Assembly: GCF_019175285.1 (NCBI RefSeq)
Contig: NC_056527.1
Coordinates: 111,610,389 to 111,674,388 of the forward strand
Length of the DNA: 64,000 nt
From: Sceloporus undulatus
Lineage: Eukaryota > Chordata > Lepidosauria > Squamata > Phrynosomatidae
Direction of reading: 5' to 3'
Shown: positions 22,691 through 35,206 of the stretch, piece by piece
Layout of the letters: the number at the start of each line of letters is the position of its first letter
Position numbering within the stretch: position 1 is the first letter of the stretch
Notes under the pieces: generated by a model
Seen by the model: the letters and a program-made list of their open reading frames with translations, nothing else
Databases searched by the model: none
Told to the model about the DNA's origin: nothing
Position numbers and translations under genes: made by a program

Positions 22691-23092
22691 ATAGCCTTCG
22701 GAAAAGATTGGCTAAAGATAGCTGATGTCCCCACATTGTAATGTGTTCATGGGAAGTAGCTTTTGACATAAGAACTTTCTCAATTAACGGAGGGAAGTCC
22801 TACAAAACATTGCAAAGAGAAGGCAGGTGACCCTTTCTTGGCTTGACTCCGCGGATTATTCCATACTAGAGAGACCCATTGAACATTTGGATGGACCAGC
22901 AAGTTGACACTTCATTCAGCTATATTCAATGTGTCTGCTCTACTTGGTGTAGAACAGTAAGAACTTGGTGGAACCAATAAAATTCAAGGCGTTATCTTAG
23001 TGAGTAACCTGCATCCCTTTCTTTCCTATAGAGTAACCCTGTGTATCTGGAAGAATAAAACAGAAGAATAAAAATAACATACCTGTGGAATC

Positions 23093-23368
23093 TTGTATGT
23101 ATTTAAGATGTTGGCCATTTGGATGGAGTTGTGGGAGGTGAGCCCACCAATGTGGCCATTGTTCTTCTCTCTCTTGCAGATAATTCAGGGGATCACCTTC
23201 TGAGGTGAAAAGCAGATCCAAAGTGGACAAAGAGGCTCTCAGTGGATTAAAAACATTCTCATAGATCTGGATCTTAGTGTGATATTGGGTAACAGCCTGG
23301 CGTTGCTGTTGATTTCATGAATGGCAAAAACAAAGGCAAGGACATACGGTAGTTTTTTTGGCATGAGA
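23093..23368 (-). pseudogene. V2R gene C exon 2, degraded
   Basis: Reverse complement of gene B exon 2 with a net loss of 16 bp (276 vs 292). Recognisable pieces are MSTLDLLFTSEGDPLNYL and IQMANIL-type sequence in different frames. The acceptor has lost a base (tacg instead of tacag). No exon 3 follows on this strand, because the inverted repeat ends about 1.2 kb downstream and gene B approaches from the other side. Confidence 0.85.
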
Positions 23369-23919
23369 CGTAATAGAGTTTAACATGTCTTACAATCTAA
23401 TATCAGAGCAACAAGCACACTTCATATCAATGACAATCTAACCCTTAAATTTGCATGAAATTAGTTCATGCCCTTGGCCAAGTTTTCTATATTGTGTTCC
23501 AGTCTGTTTTTGATTTTGGGGGCCGAGCTTGAAATTTAAACAACGGATCATAGATCTGCTCTGGGATTTAGTTTGAGCTTTAAATGAACTGTCCAGTGTG
23601 CTGACCCCTATTCCCAAAATTAATTCTGTACATAAGACAGTTCCTAATTCAGTATAAACATGGAGGAGATGCATAGCCGACTGATTTCAGGAGCCGGCAA
23701 CCTGATCTTTCTCAAAGAATGATTATGTGATAGAAACTGATCAAGGACGTGTGTACACAGAGGAGAAGGAAAGGAAGAGGGCTCAACCTTCCAAACTAGA
23801 AAACTGGCCTGGAAGGAATACAAGAAATTCAACAGACAAAAGTTCAGAGAAATGCCACAAGAAGTATGGAGACGGTACTCCAATACAGATACAGGGGAAT
23901 GAAGACCTATCTACTCTCA

Positions 23920-24124
23920 TTCCTAGTGTGTAAGACCGTGGATACTCCATAAGTTGTGTAAAAATCAACTCCGCATACACCATAGATCAAAATTCTCCAA
24001 TTATATTTCTCTAGGACTAAAGATGTGAGGCAGGCTTTTGCTCTGACGTGTCTACTGTTGTTCAAACTCATGCTGACTGTGAGAGATGATGGAATGAAGA
24101 CGAGTGAGTATGATAGAAAAACAT
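23920..24124 (-). pseudogene. V2R gene C exon 1, degraded
   Basis: Reverse complement of gene B exon 1. The start region is still ATGTTTTTC, but single-base losses break the signal-peptide frame, and the donor region reads tgagag where B has gtaagt. With exon 2 this is a 5' gene fragment only. Confidence 0.8.
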
Positions 24125-25766
24125 ATTGTAGGTTGTAATGTTGGAACAATGAAAACTTGCATTGTCACACACATAACCAATAGCATATTGTGTAACTGTG
24201 AGCTGAATCTGTTTTGAAGCATCCAGAGAACCCACATACCACAGATAACTGGCAGCCTATCAAGAGGCAGATTTCAAACTGTGTTTTTACCACCAATGAA
24301 AAACAAACTACTCCAGAGCAATCCATGTGGATTGCACAGCAGTCGGACCCATTGAGTTGAAGGACACTCACTCAGCTATGACAGGGCATCCTGAACTGAG
24401 TCTTTAAACACAGCATTGACATGGTACACACGGCTGTGTTTTGGTTCTTAGTCCCATAAACGCTCTTGGGTTCCTTTGGGACTTCCAGAAGAAAGAGACA
24501 CTGGGCATAGCATTCCAGTTAATTGAGGGGTGGAAAAGGTCTATCTAAAGGCCTTTAGTCCTTGTACAACTGGAGAAAGCCAAAGAAAACATGTTGGCCT
24601 GTTTGTGTTGACTGTATAGTGTAGTGCTCTCACTTGGGTCATGAAATATATTGTATCAAAACTTTCCAACTGAGATAAATGGGGGAAAGCACAGGACACA
24701 AACTACAGGAAAAGAGATTCCATCAAAACATTAGCCAGAAATTCCAGACAGTAAGCTGTCCAAAGTAGAATATGCGCCTTGGAGGTGGAGGCTCTCCTTC
24801 TTTGGAGTTTTTAAACAGTGATGGATAACCACGTCAGGAGTGATTTTTATTGTGGTCTCCTTAGCATAAATCAAATGACTTGAGGTAACAATAACAATAA
24901 CAGCAATAGTTTAGGATGAGAACTTATTGAGCTTCTGGTCTTCACAACTTTCTCGTCAAGGAGGTGTCTTTGGGCTAACTACATCTGAGGTGAAGGAAAC
25001 TGACCTAAGATGAACCTTTCCCATTCACCGTGTCCTGCCTTCCCTCTCCAGAGAATCTTGGAAGATAGTACATTTTAAAAAGGTTTCTTTACTCCCTTTG
25101 ATTTTTTGGTGTCATGTTGCTTTATTATCTGTTTGGATGATTTCACTTTCAGAAGATTGTAATATAGCAACAAGTGCAAAGCTATTTTATATGTTATACT
25201 TTCCCTTAATTTTTTCCTAATATATTAATCCTACGGCATATTAATTTGGATATTATTGGAAGCTTCAAAGGTCATTGGCAGCACTTTTTCCTAATTTTTT
25301 AAATAATCTTTATCATTGCATCTTAAAAGTCACAACAACAAACACGAATCATAAGATCACAGACAAACAAACAACATGACATAAACATTCATAGAAATAA
25401 TATTGCGATTAAGATAAACATAACTCATGTTGAATTATACTTCTCTTCTTTTTTTTCCATCCCCCCTTTAAGGAGAAAAGTTATTTAGCTAATTCTGTTA
25501 CGTGTAAGTTTTAAAAAAGAAATTAAATTGACTTCTTTTGTCCTATCTGATTGTGCCTAATATTATTATGTGATATTTATTGAAAACCTCAAAGGTCATC
25601 GGCAGCATTTTTTGCCCAGTTTCCACCACACCATTAGGCCTTTAGTTCAGAAGTCTTGAGGGGCTTTAATACGAACTCAAGACCTTGCACTGGGCCTAGT
25701 AATGGACAAGTAACAGTGTGTGCACTTTGAAATTAGGAACATGTTTCCCATAGACCTGGTCCATAA
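24125..25766. other. Arm 2 equivalent of the gene B upstream region
   Basis: Mirrors 5957-7671, including the SINE and old CR1 remnants (about 24700-24910). No exon is seen. Confidence 0.65.
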
Positions 25767-26085
25767 GGAGTTTATCGCACCCCAGATATCCCGATTTGAT
25801 TCTCCTGGGTTAGATTTGCAGGCAGGTATTATTGCAGTGAAAATGCGCTGTTGCTGCTGCCTGACTGCGTCCCGCCTAAAATCCACACAAGCGGTGCTCA
25901 ATCACCGTTTTTAAACAGGAAGCTACCAGCTTTGCAAATCGGCCAACTGAGCACCACTTTCCAGGGTTTAGGCGGAGCAGTCAGGTGGCGGCAATGGTGT
26001 CATTCTTCCTGCAATTACCTGACTGCATCCTCTAATCAAATCTAACTCAGAAGGTGAGTCGGGTTTTTGGGGTGTGACAAACTCC
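25767..26085. mobile_element. Long-TIR MITE (arm 2 copy)
   Basis: Mirrored counterpart of 5619-5956, 319 bp instead of 338 because of scattered small losses. Terminal GGAGTTTAT and AAACTCC are retained. Confidence 0.75.
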
Positions 26086-27780
26086 ATAGCCACTTTCATT
26101 TGACACAATGAAGTATCCAAACCAAACAGAAGGGTCCACATTACAATAACTAGGGCGAGTTTCCCTATCTGAAATGTTTGGGACTACAAGTGTTTTGGAT
26201 TTTGGAAGTTTTTGGATTTGCAATCATTGTATTGAATGTAACATGTAAATCCACAAAACAGTGATATGTTTATTCACCCTTTATTCAAGGAATAAAATAA
26301 CAAAAAAGTGGGCCTGCTAAGTGCCAGAAATCCCAACAAGGAGAATCTTCCCAAAGCCCCTTTTCAACCCCCAGTCTTTGAACAGACTTGAAGATTACTC
26401 AACGTATGCTTCCACTGTGGGTATGTAGTACAGATATTGGCTGGACCCTTTCTGGATCTCTCCTCCCCCCTCTATCCCCATATTGTTGTATACTGGCTGG
26501 TGGGGGACCACCAGTGGGAATGTTGCGCGCCTATGTTCTGATAGCCAATGCAGGCACCCTCAGGACCTCCTGGGGGTGGTGGTCATCTGGCAGTTCCAGA
26601 GGGTCACATCAATCAATCAATGATTGATTGATTGATTGAATGGTTGATTGATTGGGTCCACATCATCCCCATACTAGATCTTGTGCCATAGCTGGTGGTG
26701 ATCCTTCTCTGCCCCTGTTCTCCATTGGCCACTACCTGATTGGGTCAAAAGTGGCAGGAAAAGGGGGACTTACTTGCCCTACAGAAGTGATCAATTATTT
26801 CAAAATAATTTAAAGAAGGCTTTCCCTCCCATATGATCAAATTGGCAGAGGCTCAACTTGGTCTTTAGCCTGATCACATGAGAAATAAGCCAAAAGGTGT
26901 GCAGAGTAGTGGCTTTCTCCATGCTCTCTGCATCACTTGTAACACTTCCATTCTATTCCCAAGGGAAACAGTCATAGAAGCATGCTTTTTTGAACTGATT
27001 TTTTCCAGTACAGCAAAAGACACACTTCTTACAAGCATCTCCCTCGGCACGACCGTCTCCCGGGAAGAGAACGAAAGATCAGAGAAAGCCACTGCCTCGC
27101 ATTACTTTTTGGCTTTCTTTCTCATGCAGCAAGCTCTGTGACACAAATATGCTTCCATTCCCATTGTTGAAAGATTAATCCTCCTCAAAACTAACTCAAA
27201 TTTGCATGTTAGTAGTCGGGAAGGCTGAAGTCTACAAATGCGACAATCCATATTGAGTACTCTTCATAAGAGTGGCCACAATATCTTTTGGCCCACAGAT
27301 CACAACCTATGAAATTCAGAGAGATACAGAAGAATGAAGAACAAGATGGAATGGCATGATCGAAGTGGCTCATATATTAATGCTTGGGTTGGGAAGGGGG
27401 GAGTTGGAGCCAAGGCACTCTGGGACAGATGGCTTGGAAATAATGTGTGTTTTCAAATATGAACAGAATTAAAAGAGAGCAAAGTAAAGAAGTAGCAGTA
27501 AGAGCTACACAGGGGAAGTGGGCAATGTGTTCATTTTTCTCCAGGGCTTTGGAAAATTCATCTGACATATTGTTGCAGTCCCAAAGGTCTTCCTTTTGTA
27601 GGTACTACCACTCTGTCTCTGACCTCTGGACTGAATCCATGTATGCATGCATGCTTCTGACAGTCCAACCACCCACTCCTACCCCCCAAAATAACAGCAT
27701 TTAATTTGTTCCTCAGGTTGTCAGGGTAACTGGAAGAATTCCCAACCAATATAGGAGCTTTGACATGTTTTGCCCCCACT
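26086..27780. other. Intergenic DNA, no gene recognised (arm 2)
   Basis: Mirrors 3871-5618, including the GATT microsatellite at about 26605-26655. No exon is supported. Confidence 0.65.
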
Positions 27781-27904
27781 TGCCCAATAGCTTACTTGCT
27801 AATAGCTTATTGCTGTTCCCGCTATGATCCTTGCAATAGCGGTATATAAATAAAACAAATATTTATTATATTATTATTATGATCAATTGGGAAATATTTT
27901 CAGC

Positions 27905-28560
27905 GAACCAATATTGTAAGCTCCCTTCTTGTATAAGGTCCGAATCTTGGATATTTCAAAGTAAGCTCCCATCTACTAGCATTGGCAAAGGGGAGCTTCC
28001 TCAGTCCTCCAGCGTTCACTGGTCAGGGCAGTTTTAGCAGGCTGAAAGGAAAACGGGTGTAATGTCTATATGCTTTTGGCAAACTCAAACGCCTTTACAT
28101 TATTCACGGTCTCTTGACTTCAAAGGGCCTAAATATTTAGGTCTGAGCTTCTTAGAAGGGCCTTGTTTCAAATGTTGGTTGATAAGTATATCGTCACACC
28201 AGTTTTAAGTGCAACCCCAATTTTTGATGTCTATCAGCAAACTTTTATAGTCTCTTTTTGGTCCTGATGTGCAGCCAAGCTTGCTTATTTATTTATTTTT
28301 ATTTATTATTATTTATTTAATGGTATTATGCCCGCCCTTCAGCCCTAGAGGCTATCAGAGAGGTTTACAATGATTATTATTTTAATCAACTAGAGATTCA
28401 CTGGGTCACCGACACAGGATCGGATGAGTCAACTGACAGTGTGGGCAACAACTTCGGTCTGGCCTAAAACAATTTCAATGGTGAATGCCCTATGCTCTTA
28501 TCAGCTCCATTCAAAGCCAGTCTGCATGCAGCAATAATTAATAAGTCAAAAATACAATTA
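27905..28560 (-). mobile_element. Ty3/Gypsy pol fossil (arm 2 copy)
   Basis: Mirrored counterpart of 3060-3714, with the same short element inserted at about 28280-28380. Broken. Confidence 0.75.
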
Positions 28561-28609
28561 TGTTTGTGATGTGTGGGGTTTTTTTGAGGGGGTGGACTAT
28601 CAGACTGCA

Positions 28610-29160
28610 TGCTGTCAGAGTTCTTCATGGATTCTCTCATAGAAAGGGAATGCTCGTGTATGTTTTCTTTTCAAATGAAAATTATGTTATATGCTTCCTT
28701 GCCTGGGCTGAGGGGTAGGCTAATAGTACTGTGACTTATGGGGAATTAGATACCTAGTTGGCATAGGGGAAAATAGGATATGTGCAGATGTTTAGGATAG
28801 TTTTGGGAAGGGTAATTTGGAATGTGTAAGATGTGGACTGCATCAGATTGGTGTCTGGTAGTAACGAAAAGAGGGGTGGAGGGTGGAAATGCCTGAGTCT
28901 GAAAGAGACAGAGTTGGTGAGAAGGTTGAGAAGGGGGTTGGCTAGGGGGGAAGAAGCAATGGAATTGAGGTGGATCAGTTTTGGGGCCGAATGGAGTTCA
29001 GGAGAGTTTGATTCTGGGTTTTTTATATATTGCTTGGCTGTGGGGGCAGTTCTGGTTTAATGCCTACTGGTGAATTTCTGACTATGACCATTCAGTAAAG
29101 TTCTCTGTTGTCAATACACGGATCTTTGATGCACATTGGTTCTGAGTTGGTCAAGTTGGA
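28610..29160 (+). mobile_element. Possible LTR-like fossil (arm 2 copy)
   Basis: Counterpart of 2395-3005, here on the plus strand: a G-rich run at about 28585-28600, a TATA-like stretch near 29020, then an AGTAAAG signal near 29095. Non-coding; the assignment is tentative. Confidence 0.35.
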
Positions 29161-29287
29161 AGATAGAGTCATGGAAGTTAAAGTGGTGTCATGCTGCTTT
29201 AATTCTGAGTGGGCCTAACCTCCAAGACAGGAATACAGCAAGGAAAGTGGGCCAAGGAATATTAAGAAATAAAGGTGAAGATCATCC

Positions 29288-30165
29288 TCATTTTTTTCTT
29301 ACTAGTTGCTCTCTGCTGTTTTAGTTCAGGTCTCAGGATTATAAGGTAGGTTTTGGGGAAGAAGATGCAACCCAGTAAACCAAGACTGGAAGCCAAGATG
29401 GATAAGATCTCCACAGCCACCAGGTATTTCCCTTGGTACTTAGGTAGGAAGGGACAAAAGAAACCAAACAATACAAAACACCACCATGCTGAAGGTGATC
29501 AGCTTGGCTTCATTGAAACTATTGGGGCAACTTCCTGGCAAAGAAAGCCACCGTGAAGCTGGTGATGGCCAGAAGACCCATGTAGCCCAGGACAATATAG
29601 AACATGACCCTGAGCCTTCATTGCATTGCACTATGATCTCACTGATCTGGGGTGCAGTCAAGCTCTGGGAAGGGAGGACATGTTGTCAACCATATAACAC
29701 AGATCCACTTGAATTAGGGAACACAGAACAACAATAGATAGTCCCAGTCTATTCCAACCATTTCCTCATTCTGTTTCCTGGCTTGGTGGCCATGAAAGCC
29801 AAAACCACAGTAATGTGTTGCCCAAGACAGATGAAACACAGTTGAGAAGACGATGCCAAGATGATTTGTCGCAGAGGCAGGACACTTCCCAGGTCTTCCA
29901 ATGAAAAGGAAGGAGGACAAAAGGCAAAGTAAAAGTAGGCAAGCAAGACACATGTAATGCCAGTTGTTGGCTTTGACAAGAGGAGTATGTCTGGTGAAAA
30001 AATCCAGGCCACAGAACGGTGATGGTGAAAAACAAAGTGGCACAGCAGCCAAAGTTGCTCCCAAGGGTTCACTGTATGATAGGTTGGTCACAGTTTTCGG
30101 AATACACCGAGTCTGGTTTTTGTTGGGATACTGTTCTTCTGGGCATTTCTCACATTGATCTGTGT
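29288..30165 (-). pseudogene. V2R gene D exon 6 (7TM), frameshifted
   Basis: Reverse complement of gene A exon 6, 878 bp against 899. Blocks such as [35 protein letters not shown] and [20 protein letters not shown] are nearly unchanged but alternate among frames through about ten small indels. The TGA used by A is still present (29288-29290), but an inserted A upstream puts it out of frame. Confidence 0.9.
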
Positions 30166-30456
30166 CTGAAATTCAGCAACAAAACCTCAGTGTGCTACAT
30201 GTAACTAGTTTTAACAGGCATCACATCACAGTCACTTGTGTTATGTAAATATTGATTCTGCCCACTGAAAAGTAACCGTGCCAAATATTCTCTGCAGTTT
30301 CCTCATATATTAAACAAAAGGGATGCATGAAAATTTCACATGTCCATTCTAGCTTATAATCAATGAGCAGATTTTTCATGCTGAATGTCTTGTTCGTACA
30401 CGACCACCATAAATGAATCTGGACCACCCCTTCCCAAATAACTATTTTGTACTCAC

Positions 30457-30581
30457 CAGCATAAGGTGAATTCCCCCTTCAGGGCACTGAGCACACCAAG
30501 CAACAAATTTGCTCCATTGGCTGGACAATCCTGGTGAGAACCAGGGCTACAGCTCTCAACACATGTGGCGCGAGGAACTGT
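30457..30581 (-). pseudogene. V2R gene D exon 5, frameshifted
   Basis: 125 bp against 127 in gene A, with splice sites intact. One extra base in the SCSPG-proximal part and a short loss at the YGC position shift the frame. The intron to exon 6 is about 290 bp, as in A and B. Confidence 0.85.
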
Positions 30582-31647
30582 CTGGTGAAAACATCAAGAA
30601 GGAAATTGGAGGGGGAAACAGCAAAATTGTTACAGCTGTACAATTTTGAGTTTGGGTGGCAGAAGTAATAGAACCAATTGAAAGTGGAATTAATTCTCTG
30701 ATTAGAAAATTAAACTGCATAGTAGTGTGAATCAGAAAACTATATAGTGGTAATGGAGGTTGTAAATAGTATTTGGGAGGCCAAAAGACTAAATACCCAG
30801 GCCCTAAGGCATCACAATTTCATTTATCTAAGAAATTCAAACAACCAGATCGGGAACTATCACCCAGTTCTGCAAATCTCCATGGTCCTAGCCTTCAACT
30901 TCCACACACTGGCCTTCAAAATCCTGCATCCTGCCTATGGTCTTCTCAGCATGCCTCAGGGATTATTATTATTATTATTATTATTATTATTTATTATTAT
31001 ATTATTACAATGATAGAATATCATCCCTGGAAAGAAGAAAGAAAGAAAGAAAAGAAAGAAGAAAGAAGAGAAAGGAGGAATAGAAATATGCAGGGGGAAC
31101 TATATCCTACTTCGGTATATTAAGGAGGAGAGGTGGAGAGGAGCAGAATCATGTCCATTCACACACAGGACTGCTGAATATTGGAACTGCTTCAGAGGAA
31201 GGTATCACACAGGCATCAAAAGAGGAAAAACAGTGTGATTGGAAGCAGTGATGGGTTTTGCCCATCAATGAGAAGGAGCACTCCAGCAATGGGGGGGAAT
31301 AGAGACCAGGAATGAAAGACAGTGTTGTATGATAAGGTACAGCCACAGATGCTACTATCTCGCTCAAATAACTTTTGAAGTGTCATGTGATAAAGTCTCA
31401 AAGAAGAAGGGAAAAAATGGGGAGGGGGAAACACGTATCCCTACTTAAGTACAGTAAGGAGAAGGAAGGAAAGGAGGAGCAGAATCATGCCCTTCACATG
31501 ACATCACTGCCTCCATACGGAACTGCTTCAGGAGGAACTATCACACGTTCATCAATGGTGGAAGCAGNNNNNNNNNNNNNNNNNNNNNNNNNGTTCATCA
31601 ATGGTGGAAAAGCAGTGTGAATGGGAGGCATTGATGGATTAATTAAT

Positions 31648-31685
<38 letters not shown>

Positions 31686-32308
31686 ACTCTTCAGCTAAAA
31701 GGCTATCAGAGCAGCTTGCCTGAGAAGAAGTGCTCCAGCAATGGAGGGACTGCAGACTAACTACATGCCAAGCCATGCACCCTTCGAAAATGAAAGCAAA
31801 CAAAGACCATCTCATAGTTTGTTTTTCTGCCGTACTGAACAAAATATATACCTGTGGGAATTTGCAATAATAATAATAACAATAATAACAACAACAACAA
31901 TAATAATAATACATTTGCCACCTCTCCTTGAGGCTCGAGGCGGGATTACATCCAATAAAATGAATACAGATACACATACAAATACAATTACAATTTACAG
32001 TCAATAAAATACTAACATATAACTATTGATACATCCTGAATTTTTATTTTCCTCTGATTGGACCCAAGAATTATGGAGGAAAGATATTGACCATTGGCAC
32101 CCAGTGCAGCATGGAAAGGAATTTAAAGTATGTGCTTTCCAACAGGTGCTTGTGGTAGGTGCGTATATGGATCATGTGCTTTAGTCCATGTATTGACTAG
32201 AAATCTCACAGGTCGAGTGTATGTATGCCAGATGAATAGTGCAATCTCATTCTCTAACCACAGGAACAAACTAGGTAACTGAGAAGGTTAACCCAAAATT
32301 ATCTCTAC
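30582..32308 (-). other. V2R gene D intron 4
   Basis: No coding sequence. It mirrors 1-936 up to about 31480, then crosses the 25-N gap. Also present are an AC microsatellite (about 31650-31684) and an AAC/AAT run plus L2-type tail (about 31865-32000). From about 32040 on it matches gene B intron 4 just after exon 4. Confidence 0.75.
31568..31592. other. Assembly gap (25 N)
   Basis: Nearly the same sequence (gttcatcaatggtgga) lies immediately left and right of the Ns, so the two contigs probably overlap rather than being separated by missing DNA. Confidence 0.95.
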
Positions 32309-32536
32309 CTGTTGAAACTTGTGATTCCACGAAATGGCACTTCCGTTAATGCTGAACCGCTTTCCATCAGGAGCTTTGGGATCCATCCTCCCAACTTGGA
32401 CTCTCTGGAAGCTTTGGTTGGGGAACGTGATCAAGTTGATAATATCATATCCAAATTTCTGGTCTTCATACTCACTGAAAATTATTTCTTCTCCAACACT
32501 ATTGTTAAAGTGAATGTTCCTCAGGAAAGAGCAAAG
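32309..32536 (-). CDS. V2R gene D exon 4
   Basis: 228 bp, 76 codons, open, phase 0 to 0, with the same aataaag acceptor and gtagag donor as other copies. It is the most divergent exon 4 here: FSEYEDQKFGYDI replaces FNEYGELEFGYDI, and KRFSINGSAISWNHK replaces KLFSINGSAILWNHK. Substitutions keep the frame, consistent with a separate functional lineage rather than neutral decay. Confidence 0.94.
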
Positions 32537-33590
32537 CTTTATTGAAGAAAAAAGATAACACTCAGTGTAATGGTAGGGAAAGTGTCAATGGGTTATCTCT
32601 CTGTAATTTCCTGTCATCTCAGCTTTGTCAACTCATTCTTATCATTGATTTAACCACTTTACACAGATCCCATAATGCTAAAAGTGAATTCACTGAATTT
32701 TGTAAACTGAACAAGGAATAGCTGCAAAACACAGAAACAGGCCTGGGATTAGGAGACACACCCAACAAAGCAGGGAGAGATCATTCTCTCTCTTGCTTTG
32801 GTGGAATCCCTCCGTATACATCAATAGTTGGCACCCCTCTCAAAGGAAAATGTAGTGATACAAGAAGGGAGCAATCTCCCCTTCTGTCCTTCAGTTCTCC
32901 CTACAGTGGAGTATTTCCTATTCTCATTGGTAGGAAGCCCATGAAAGACTCCCAGGCCCTCTCTTGGCACATTATCAATTTTTATCTAATAACTCGACTG
33001 AAAGTGCTTAATATTTCATAATTAAGAAGTTTCAGGGATGGATAACAAAATGACAATAAAATTAGAGTGATTCCACAGACAATTTATTGACTAATTCTAC
33101 AATTAAAAACAGAAGTTCCATAATGAAAACTGCTTCTACCAACAGTTCAAAGAAGCGCTGAGGCAAGAACCCTATGAAGATACCATTAGATCAAGAATAT
33201 GCCCAGCAATGCCAAGGCTGAATACAGTCCAACGAAGTTTGCAACACAAAGTGTGAGAAATATGTCAAACCGTTCTCTTCCTTAAGAAATGAAGAATAAA
33301 ACACAGGTGGGCAAGACTTTCAACGTGACACAGCAAGCCTCTTTGTCAGCAAAATTCATCTGCAGACTAGCCAGGGGATACCAGCTGCTTGGCTACGCCA
33401 GTCAAAATTTAGATATACATCATGCTTACACATATTTGTGACCTGTCTCATAGGGAACAGACATATATTAATAATATGATTGGTATGTACTTTATAGTAG
33501 TAAAGTCATTCAGAATCAAAAGGTGAGCAGCACCTAGCTTTAGACTTCTAAATGAAGCCTACATAAAGGCTCCAAGAAAGGATGTAGCTG

Positions 33591-33789
33591 CACTCCAGAA
33601 ATAAAGCAATTGGATACCACCTGAATTGCCATGACTTATCCCACAGAATCCTGGGAATGGGAATTTGGTGAAGCACCAGATCATTCTGAAAGACCAGGCT
33701 GAATATCTCACCACACGACAAATCCCAGGATTCCATAGGATGTACCCATGACAGCTAAAGTGGTATCCAACCGCTTTATTTCTGCAGTG
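33591..33789. mobile_element. TIR MITE (199 bp) in intron 3 of gene D
   Basis: The ends are inverted repeats of about 45 bp (one end CACTCCAGAAATAAAGCA; the other, reversed, CACTGCAGAAATAAAGCG). The interior holds paired CCCAGGATTCC-type blocks. The same element sits at the matching place in gene G intron 3 (56335-56533), so it predates the D/G split. Partial relatives are at 2345, 19577 and 20890. Non-coding; superfamily not settled. Confidence 0.75.
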
Positions 33790-33934
33790 TATATTCACTG
33801 AAAGAGACAAAATCAGAGCTTTCTGAACGAAAAGTTCCACAGGTCCTGTGCTGTTAAATCCAACAAGTGAGATTATGGGGTGGAAAAGACAGGGAAAATA
33901 AAGCAACTTCCAGCCCCTTTGAAGGTGGGGCTTC

Positions 33935-34080
33935 AAAGTAATTATTTATTTATTATTTTATTAATATATTTCTATCCCACTTTTGACCATGAGATCTCAA
34001 GGTATGATACAATTAAAGCAATGTAGACAATTTAAAACAATTCCAAGTAAAAACAAAAAATAATTAATTAAATCAGATAA
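33935..34080 (-). mobile_element. SINE/L2-type 3' end
   Basis: A TTTATT-rich tail precedes TTCTATCCCACTTTTGACC and a CTCAAGG block, the reverse of a common squamate short-element 3' end. Confidence 0.5.
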
Positions 34081-34499
34081 ATGAATATTTAACAGATCAC
34101 CAAGGGCTAGTACATATGCCTTATTCCAGTTGAATAGAATATGATCCAGTCACACGCAATTCATAGGAATTCAGGCTTGTTGTACCTCTTCTCCCCCAGA
34201 AAAACTCATTTAACTCTGTAGAAAAAGATTTCCCAGTTTTTATTGGAGTATCCACTGAAATCTACAGAAATGCACATTATCATATGTGCGGCTATCCATC
34301 TGCATTGTATGCATTCAGATGGTCATGCATTTTCAACAGACGGAGGGTGAACTCATGCGATGATAACCAAAGTTACATGGGAAAGTGAAGAATATTAACC
34401 GGTAATGGAGATGTGCAAAAACTGCAGAAAAGGCACACTTTTTCAACAAAAAAACCCACCCCTTTTTACTATTTTATTTACATACATGGTGTTTCACAC

Positions 34500-35000
34500 A
34501 CACAAAAAATGGAACTTGACTTGGATGAAGGAAATTTGAAAGACTGGAGGAAGAAATATCCATAAATATGCAGGTGAAAATATATTCTTTGCACAAAATA
34601 ACAAAGACCTGAAATGCCTGCTAATGAAAGTTAAGAAGAAAACTGCAAAAGCATAGCTAAGGCTAAACATTAATAAGATAAGAATGGTGACAAAAGATGA
34701 TGTACAGAAATTCAGAGCTGATGATGAAGACACTGAAATTGTTTTGCTCTACCCTGATTTAGTCATCAATAAAAGTAGAGATTATAATTATAAATGCAGA
34801 AGAAGACCAAGAAGTGGAAGGGTGGATATGAAGGAACTCAACAAGATCTTCAAATGCCAAGATATATTACTAAACACCAAAGTCAATCCACACCATAATA
34901 TCTCTGATCTCTGTGTATGGCTGTGGAATTTGGGAAACTGAAGAAACTCACTTCACAAAGTCAAAAATAATCCTAATATGGGGTTTACACATGGTACAAG
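34500..35000 (+). mobile_element. BovB/RTE LINE fragment in intron 3 of gene D
   Basis: Plus-strand peptides follow the RTE-BovB reverse-transcriptase C-terminal order: LKCLLMKVKKK, then LNINK, then MVTKDDVQKF and ADDEDTEIVLL. After a frame change come MKELNKIFKCQDILLNTKV and a VYGCGIWET-like stretch. Several shifts make it dead. BovB is known for patchy distribution across squamates and ruminants attributed to horizontal transfer. Absent from the matching part of gene G intron 3. Confidence 0.75.
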
Positions 35001-35206
35001 AGATACATGGAGATGTGGCTTAAATTCCAATGTAATTCCAATTAGTGTGGAGCACGTATCACTGGCAGACTATGGTCCAAGCAGGAAGATCATCATCTCA
35101 TTCTGTGGTTTGGACAATGGACCAACAACAGCACTTCTTCAAACCAGAAAAATCCCATTAAGTGGGATCCTTATATTTGATGTGTAATGGGAGAGGCATG
35201 ACTTAC

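Larger units (their letters stand above)
21889..31480. repeat. Arm 2 of the giant inverted repeat
   Basis: This is the reverse complement of 1-10640. Landmark distances are shorter throughout: exon 6 to MITE is 4080 bp here vs 4254 in arm 1, and MITE to exon 1 is 1961 vs 2053, a net loss of 4-5%. About 0.7 kb around the nested CR1s between exons 1 and 2 is also missing. The losses are mostly single bases, spread evenly over exons, introns and repeats. Confidence 0.93.
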
